From DATFMH01 sp035267045 (GTDB lineage Bacteria > Bacteroidota > Rhodothermia > Balneolales > DATFMH01): 11,791 nt of DNA. The notes beneath the pieces are model-generated. The model saw nothing but the letters and a program-made list of their open reading frames with translations, was not told where the DNA came from and made no database searches. The DNA lies in the NCBI GenBank assembly GCA_035267045.1, contig DATFMH010000080.1, forward strand, positions 1-11,791. The letters are read 5' to 3'. The position numbers and the translations under genes were made by a program. Shown here in pieces: positions 7,918 to 11,791 of this stretch; the stretch's first letter is position 1; every line of letters begins with the position of its first letter.

Positions 7918-9222
7918 TCAGTTTGTTTTCGATAGTTGTAATAGCCCCTCGACTATAATCTTTTCCGTAACGATATCCAGCAGCTTGAATTTCTTCATCT
8001 CAAATTCTTCTTCATAAATCTCCGGTTCTTGTTGCCTCAGAGCTTCCAGGATTTCATTGACACTAACCGGATTTGTAAAGTAGGATAGAATAAGGTCTGT
8101 ACCCGTTAATGGTATTTTAGTTTCTTTTTTACTCACCGGATCCATCATAAATAAAACATATCCTGCCGTATCTTGTGAAGTTTCGTTTTCACGTATCTCA
8201 GCATTTTCGGGAAGCTTGAATTTCATGCTCATCAGATCTGTTATCGTTTTATTGTAAAGGATTGGAATAACCTCTTTTAGCTTCTTATTTCGTTCTTCGT
8301 CTATAGGTTCATTTTTACCGGAGGCGCCATATTGTTCCTTTAACAACGATTGAACATTACGGTAGTACTGTGGAAATTCATATTCAAAACGCATCTCCAA
8401 TTGTTCACAGGCATATTTATTTTGTTTCGTGGAAGCTACCAAATGAATATACTTATCTAAAATGGGCACCATATTAAAACGCAACACATTATCCATTGGA
8501 TGGGCAATGATCTCATTTGGATTTGTATCAAATAGTAGATGAACTTTTTGTTTTTTTTCTCCGGCCAAAGAGTAGAACAAATATTCATCCATGATCTGAT
8601 TAAAATTACCGACATTAACTTTTTCCAGGTTTTTCCTGTTTTTTTCCAACAAGTCTTTTGCCAGATTACAATATTCATGAAAAAATTCAATATCATTCCC
8701 GCCCATTATACCAATATTGGCTATTCTGGTTCTCGAATCCGGTTCTTTTGTTAAGCAGGAGGGTACATATTCAAAATTATCAACTACCTGCTTTAGTGTC
8801 CTTTTATATATGGAAGGCATTAACAATTCACTTTGTGCAATAATGAAATCATTGGACTTATTATCCGGGAGACTGTCCCACAAAAAAACGTCATTGTCAA
8901 CATGAATAAAAGGATAATCCTGTAGCAAAATGGTTTTTAATTTTCCCAACACCCACAACCGGTGATCTTCACCATTCAACTCGTTTAATATCAACGAGAC
9001 GTTATCATAAGGCAGCTTTAATTTATTGATGAATAAATCATATCCGTCATCATCCGTATGTAAATCGAGTGTTTTGTGATGGCGTTTGATCGTTAAACAA
9101 CTGAAACAAAGGCTGTATAAAAAATATTTGTATGATAACCACCCACCGAATTTCCGGTTATTTGAGAAATCCTGGTTTTTGTGAAACGCCGGTTTGGACC
9201 AATAGGATTGAATGATGTTCAT
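7918..9222 (-). CDS. Glycosyltransferase-like protein with C-terminal PqqD/RRE-like domain
   Basis: The N-terminal two thirds (about 1-290) look like a GT-A fold sugar transferase of a Bacteroidota family I recall as DUF6734. Features are a RLWVLGKLKTILLQDYPF helix, then FIHVDND with a DxD metal/nucleotide-sugar motif at D109-N-D111, and NIGIMGGNDIEFF at 169-181, the usual 'N-x-G' acceptor-side motif. A charged linker follows at about 300-350. The C-terminal part (about 354-430) reads like a PqqD-type winged helix: IPLTGTDLILSYFTNPVSVN, EILEAL, a helix with KLLDIVTEKIIVEGLLQL. PqqD-like domains act as RiPP recognition elements that bind leader peptides. Its ATG overlaps the preceding stop by 4 bases (ATGA) and glf starts 9 bases later. 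The plausible role is leader-guided glycosylation of the precursor at 10823-11032; this is inference, and the acceptor could equally be a polysaccharide. Confidence 0.7.
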   Translation of the reverse strand: MNIIQSYWSKPAFHKNQDFSNNRKFGGWLSYKYFLYSLCFSCLTIKRHHKTLDLHTDDDGYDLFINKLKLPYDNVSLILNELNGEDHRLWVLGKLKTILLQDYPFIHVDNDVFLWDSLPDNKSNDFIIAQSELLMPSIYKRTLKQVVDNFEYVPSCLTKEPDSRTRIANIGIMGGNDIEFFHEYCNLAKDLLEKNRKNLEKVNVGNFNQIMDEYLFYSLAGEKKQKVHLLFDTNPNEIIAHPMDNVLRFNMVPILDKYIHLVASTKQNKYACEQLEMRFEYEFPQYYRNVQSLLKEQYGASGKNEPIDEERNKKLKEVIPILYNKTITDLMSMKFKLPENAEIRENETSQDTAGYVLFMMDPVSKKETKIPLTGTDLILSYFTNPVSVNEILEALRQQEPEIYEEEFEMKKFKLLDIVTEKIIVEGLLQLSKTN

Positions 9223-9470
9223 TTGTTTCGCTTTTTATTTGGTTCTATCTCAATCTGGTAGCGCATGATCTCTGAACTCCCCATTGCTGTATCCGGTTGC
9301 CGGGTATAGAGATATTTGTTTTTGATCTCCTGAATAGGTTTATTCCGTGGCCAGGTAAAACGAGCGATTAATTTGCCGTTTGGGTCCAACACCCACCATT
9401 GATATAACTTCATGCTCTTCTCATTGGCGGAGATCAGATCGTATTGCAGATATGTACAGAATTTAAACAT
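9219..9470 (-). pseudogene. C-terminal remnant of a six-bladed beta-propeller protein
   Basis: These 83 residues (MFKFCTYLQYDLISANEKS onward) match the last blades of the BF3164-like/6-bladed propeller lipoproteins: a WWVLDPNGKLIARF strand pattern, then YLYTRQ and a final EIMRYQIEIE strand. The intact neighbour upstream ends with a comparable IHQFDSDGKLVKRYK strand. There is no signal peptide or lipobox, and an in-frame TAA sits shortly upstream of the ATG. The N-terminal four to five blades are absent and only 48 bases separate it from the previous gene's stop, so the missing part was deleted rather than frameshifted. It may still be translated because its TGA overlaps the ATG of the next gene by 4 bases, which could serve only to couple translation. 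Confidence 0.6.
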
Positions 9471-9518
9471 CAGATATACTATTTATGAATGTCATATATG
9501 TACCCACGATAAGCGTTA

Positions 9519-10670
9519 TTAGAAATGATAGGTTCTGATACCAATATTATTAAAAACTAATGCGACAAATATCTCATTCTTTTTAAAATCAATTGCCGGG
9601 TAAAAAGATAAATCAACATCAGCTTTGGAAACAATTTTATACCGTTTAACGAGTTTACCATCCGAATCAAATTGGTGTATCCACATGGGTAGGTGATATT
9701 TATTTGGAAAATTCAGATCCGTATAAGTAATGAGGAATAAATCACCATCCGGGTCACATCTCCCCGCAACATATTTTCTGACTGGTATAAGTGAAACATG
9801 AACCTTAGGATGGCTCTCGACCACTCTGGCCCTGATGCTTAAATTGATCATGAGAGAGTCGACTTCCGGCGTACGGGAAATCTTATGTTCCCATATTTTC
9901 CTACCGGACAGAGTATATTTTGCGATTTTAGGAATAGCGCTATAAACCAGATAGATATCATCAGAATCAGCACGGTCATTAACCGGAAAGGCCTCGCATA
10001 AATCCCGAGCCGGAACGTTCCTGTGTTCAAGGTCCGACCAATATGTATCTTCATTTTTCTCAGTTTTATAGCCCTTCGGTATGGCTCCAATATCAGCAAG
10101 TTTCTTTCCCTTCCAGTTTATTTCTTCATAGAGAAACCGGCCATTGGTTTGTGTTGGAAGTAATATAGTTTCATTCAGTGTTACAAATGGTATATTATTA
10201 ATGTCAGTAAGTGGCGGATGTGGCGGAATTTTATTCTTTAAAAATTGTTCATAATCCAGTGAAGAGATGTAGCGCCCATCCCGAAGACTATACTTGTCGA
10301 TTAAATACTGATTTCCATCTACGATAAAAAGATGTTTTTGGGTAATAAAAAAGTTGTCAATTCCTTCTACTTCTCCCGGACCATGTCCCTTTTTGCCAAA
10401 TACATGAACAACTTTATTACTGTCATCCATCTCAGTTATTCTCTGTCTGGACAGATCTTCGATAAATAAATGTTTGTTTTTAGTATCATACCTTAATCTT
10501 ACCGGCAGACCTACCAATAAATTTTTATTTGATATCAAAGTATGATACTCTTTGAGTTCTTTGATTTTAAATTCGGAATATTTAGCATTACCAGCGTTTT
10601 TTTTCTGACAACCAACTAACAAGACTAATATTACTGAACTTAGAAAAGTACAAAAGTAAAAGAATCGCAT
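9519..10670 (-). CDS. Six-bladed beta-propeller lipoprotein (BF3164-like)
   Basis: This 383-residue protein starts with a lipoprotein signal: a hydrophobic stretch VILVLLVG followed by Cys21 (lipobox LVGC), so it should be lipid-anchored in the envelope. The body is made of repeated beta-strand blades, with the typical VFGKKGHGPGEVEGI motif near residues 90-104 (GxGPGE), HLFIVDGNQYLIDKYSLRDGRYI near 114-136, and a last blade IHQFDSDGKLVKRYK. Length and motif fit the TolB-like six-bladed propeller family that in Bacteroidota is often encoded beside GG-leader natural product precursors (NVEALA/TIGR04149 type, from memory). Its biochemical role is not known; capture or sensing of the secreted peptide is only a guess. 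It is separated from the precursor by 152 bases that contain a hairpin. Confidence 0.85.
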   Translation of the reverse strand: MRFFYFCTFLSSVILVLLVGCQKKNAGNAKYSEFKIKELKEYHTLISNKNLLVGLPVRLRYDTKNKHLFIEDLSRQRITEMDDSNKVVHVFGKKGHGPGEVEGIDNFFITQKHLFIVDGNQYLIDKYSLRDGRYISSLDYEQFLKNKIPPHPPLTDINNIPFVTLNETILLPTQTNGRFLYEEINWKGKKLADIGAIPKGYKTEKNEDTYWSDLEHRNVPARDLCEAFPVNDRADSDDIYLVYSAIPKIAKYTLSGRKIWEHKISRTPEVDSLMINLSIRARVVESHPKVHVSLIPVRKYVAGRCDPDGDLFLITYTDLNFPNKYHLPMWIHQFDSDGKLVKRYKIVSKADVDLSFYPAIDFKKNEIFVALVFNNIGIRTYHF

Positions 10671-10735
10671 AATATTTAAGTTTAGCTATGACAATGCCAA
10701 ATAGGAAGTTATATCTATTCTATATCATGGATAAA

Positions 10736-10770
10736 GCTGACAATATGCTTATTTTAAACATATTGCCAGC
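10736..10770 (-). terminator. Stem-loop between precursor and lipoprotein genes
   Basis: GCTGACAATATG (10736-10747) pairs with CATATTGCCAGC (10759-10770) at 11 of 12 positions around an 11-base loop. On the coding strand the stem is followed by only TTTAT, so it is a weak intrinsic terminator at best. Such a hairpin after a short precursor gene would partly stop transcription or protect the precursor mRNA, giving more precursor than downstream enzymes. The remainder of 10671-10822 shows no second precursor and no clear promoter. Confidence 0.5.
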
Positions 10771-10814
10771 TTATGTGTTACTTCATCTCACTCTATTTCA
10801 ATATTAGTACATTG

Positions 10815-10834
10815 AAGGACAATTAAGGACAATC
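10815..10834. repeat. 10-base tandem duplication across the precursor stop codon
   Basis: AAGGACAATT (10815-10824) is followed directly by AAGGACAATC (10825-10834), differing at one base. On the coding strand the unit spans the codons for the last residues Asp-Cys-Pro and the TAA stop. It suggests a small duplication that may have set the current 3' end of the precursor gene. Confidence 0.45.
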
Positions 10835-11032
10835 TACATCGAAACACGTCTTATCCCCACAAGATGATGCACCATAGGTACAACCACAACAATATGGAAC
10901 ACAAGCACTACAATTGGTCCCATCTGCATCACAACATTTAATTCCAGTATATGTATATCCACCGAGAATCTTCTTCAGTTGTGCTTTACTAAGTATTTCG
11001 CCTAAGTTCTTGAATTTTTCCAAATCTTTCAT
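10823..11032 (-). CDS. Secreted Cys-rich peptide precursor with double-glycine leader
   Basis: This is a 69-residue precursor. Residues 1-25 form a leader ending SKAQLKKILGG, with the GE-[IL]-L-S-x-x-Q-L-K-x-I-x-GG pattern of C39-cleaved leaders and of the Bacteroidota natural product precursors. Cleavage after Gly25 leaves a 44-residue core starting YTYTGIKCC. It has ten cysteines, spaced CC-x6-C-x2-C-x3-CC-x-C-x6-C-x4-C-x4-C, four tyrosines, several Ser/Thr and a net acidic charge (about five Asp, two Lys). An even number of Cys fits five disulfides, but thioethers are also possible. There is a good Shine-Dalgarno AGGAG five bases before the ATG. The cognate exporter is at 3804-5990 and a thiol oxidase candidate lies immediately upstream. 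I do not recognise the core family; its activity (antimicrobial, signal, metal binding) is unknown. Confidence 0.88.
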   Translation of the reverse strand: MKDLEKFKNLGEILSKAQLKKILGGYTYTGIKCCDADGTNCSACVPYCCGCTYGASSCGDKTCFDVDCP

Positions 11033-11037
11033 AATAA

Positions 11038-11042
11038 CTCCT
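11038..11042 (-). promoter_or_regulatory. Strong Shine-Dalgarno for the precursor gene
   Basis: AGGAG on the coding strand, with a 5-base TTATT spacer before the ATG at 11032. The other genes in the window mostly have AT-rich leaders without this motif, as is usual in Bacteroidota, so it supports this start and suggests strong translation of the precursor. Confidence 0.6.
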
Positions 11043-11069
11043 ATTATGTGTTCACTTACTTTGATTAGT

Positions 11070-11115
11070 TTTTTCCGAAATACTGCTTGTTTTAATCGGA
11101 AGCACCCCGGAAAAA
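11070..11115. promoter_or_regulatory. Inverted repeat in the precursor leader region
   Basis: TTTTTCCG (11070-11077) and CGGAAAAA (11108-11115) are perfect 8-base inverted arms 30 bases apart, and an internal TCGGAA (11096-11101) offers a second pairing with TTCCGA (11073-11078). It sits about 40-80 bases upstream of the precursor ATG, in the 131-base gap after the thioredoxin gene. It might be an operator or leader-RNA structure; it lacks the trailing T run of a terminator. No Bacteroidota TTTG/TAnnTTTG promoter was convincing here. Confidence 0.25.
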
Positions 11116-11163
11116 TAAAGTTATTTCTTCCAAATAATATTCAGAAGATTTCTGCTTTTGCTT

Positions 11164-11791
11164 TCATATATACTTTAAATCTTCAATTCCATATTGCCCC
11201 GGCAATTCATGCCCGTTCACAAAAAAGGTCGGGGTATGTGTAATCCCCACCTCTTTGCACCATGTATCCATTGCCTTCAATATTTCTTTCTGCAGGTCCG
11301 GTTCACCATTCATCGGGTACTTGGCAGCAAATTGTTCGTAGTCCTTTTCTTCGGCATTATACCAGTCATCCAGGGCTTTTCTGGTTTTAGTTTCATCCTT
11401 TTGGTCTGCAATAGCTAACATATGTGCCGCCGGGGCCGTTTTCTGGTCTTCATCATCACCAGAAGCTGTAAAGATAATCTGCACCCGCCAATTCTCGTTT
11501 TTATCAATCAGTTCTTCGATCTTTGGATGAGCCTTGGCACAAGGACCACAATAGGGATTACATACTTTAATAAGGGTATTATTGGCCTTTGGATGGCCAA
11601 TTGTAATGCCCATGTCACCCGGATGCCGGGCAACCGCCGGTTGGTGGCGGATCATGGCGGCAAAGACGTCCCCGTTATTTTTAAACCGGGCCAGTTGATA
11701 CCGGTAGTCGGTTCCTTTCTTTGCCTGGTACATCGAATCTTTTATGAATAACCAGCCTGCTGCCGGAAGGAGAAAGGAAAGGATTCCCATG
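11164..11791 (-). CDS. Thioredoxin-domain protein, C-terminal part of probable VKOR-thioredoxin fusion
   Basis: The frame enters from the right edge and ends at TGA 11164-11166; an ATG at 11790 is probably internal. The visible 208 residues begin with a hydrophobic SFLLPAAGWLFIK segment, which resembles the last helix of a VKOR integral-membrane domain. After a linker comes a DsbA/thioredoxin-like domain with the redox motif CNPYCGPCAKAHP (CGPC at about 81-84, extra Cys77), and the cis-proline region GITHTPTFFVNG near the end. VKOR-thioredoxin proteins generate and pass on disulfide bonds outside the cytoplasm, with quinone as the electron sink. In Bacteroidota such fusions often sit beside GG-leader precursors, sometimes with an N-terminal C39-like domain (from memory). 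Lying just upstream of a ten-cysteine peptide, it is the natural candidate for folding that peptide. The VKOR half itself is outside the window. Confidence 0.8.
   Translation of the reverse strand, partial: MGILSFLLPAAGWLFIKDSMYQAKKGTDYRYQLARFKNNGDVFAAMIRHQPAVARHPGDMGITIGHPKANNTLIKVCNPYCGPCAKAHPKIEELIDKNENWRVQIIFTASGDDEDQKTAPAAHMLAIADQKDETKTRKALDDWYNAEEKDYEQFAAKYPMNGEPDLQKEILKAMDTWCKEVGITHTPTFFVNGHELPGQYGIEDLKYI

Noticed and set aside
10671..10822. Possible second precursor gene in the gap after the Cys-rich peptide
   Set aside because: No minus-strand frame with a GG leader or Cys-rich tail is present; the gap holds a hairpin.
10823..11032. Lanthipeptide precursor
   Set aside because: No LanB, LanM or LanC-like enzyme is in the window; the many Cys and the thioredoxin neighbour fit disulfides better.
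11164..11791. Complete small thioredoxin starting at the ATG at 11790
   Set aside because: The ATG is one base from the window edge and is followed at once by a hydrophobic segment typical of an internal VKOR helix, so it is more likely internal.

Overview
All genes that I can support lie on the minus strand, so transcription runs from high to low coordinates. The window looks like Bacteroidota, probably a Chitinophagales or Sphingobacteriales relative. The reasons are a GG-leader natural product precursor of the Bacteroidota type next to a six-bladed beta-propeller lipoprotein, a VKOR-thioredoxin type protein, very AT-rich leaders that mostly lack Shine-Dalgarno sequences, and a heptameric GTC-rich tandem repeat. 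The taxonomic call is inference.

Layout in the direction of transcription: (1) 11791-11164, the C-terminal part of a membrane-anchored thioredoxin, probably a VKOR-thioredoxin fusion. (2) 11032-10823, a 69-residue precursor with a double-glycine leader and a 44-residue core holding ten cysteines. (3) An imperfect hairpin at 10770-10736. (4) 10670-9519, a beta-propeller lipoprotein. (5) 9470-9219, the C-terminal remnant of a second propeller protein. (6) 9222-7918, a glycosyltransferase-like protein with a PqqD/RRE-like C-terminal domain. (7) 7908-6778, UDP-galactopyranose mutase. (8) 6717-6053, a sulfotransferase broken by a one-base deletion. (9) 5990-3804, a peptidase-containing ABC transporter (C39-ABC). 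(10) 3605-2267, its HlyD-type adaptor, frameshifted in an A8 tract. (11) 2262-1990, the N-terminal fragment of a second sulfotransferase. (12) 1905-1, an RND efflux permease that runs off the left edge and has no normal ATG start.

Items 1-11 read as a secreted-peptide locus. The precursor would be recognised through its leader, possibly modified in the cytosol by enzymes including the RRE-like fusion protein and perhaps a sugar or sulfate transferase. It would then be cleaved after GG and exported by the C39-ABC/HlyD pair, and its cysteines oxidised by the VKOR-thioredoxin protein. The combination of ten-cysteine core, RRE-like glycosyltransferase, UGM and sulfotransferase does not match a system I can name. 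The sulfotransferase, PCAT and HlyD set resembles the Xanthomonas RaxST/RaxB/RaxA machinery.

The locus also carries several lesions: two damaged sulfotransferases, a frameshifted adaptor, a truncated propeller gene and an RND gene lacking an ATG. It may be decaying or recently rearranged, or the sequence may contain indel errors. The sulfotransferase and glf segments are much more AT-rich than the transporter and RND genes, which suggests separate acquisition. No tRNA, rRNA, CRISPR array or transposase was seen, and no gene-free stretch exceeds 300 bases.
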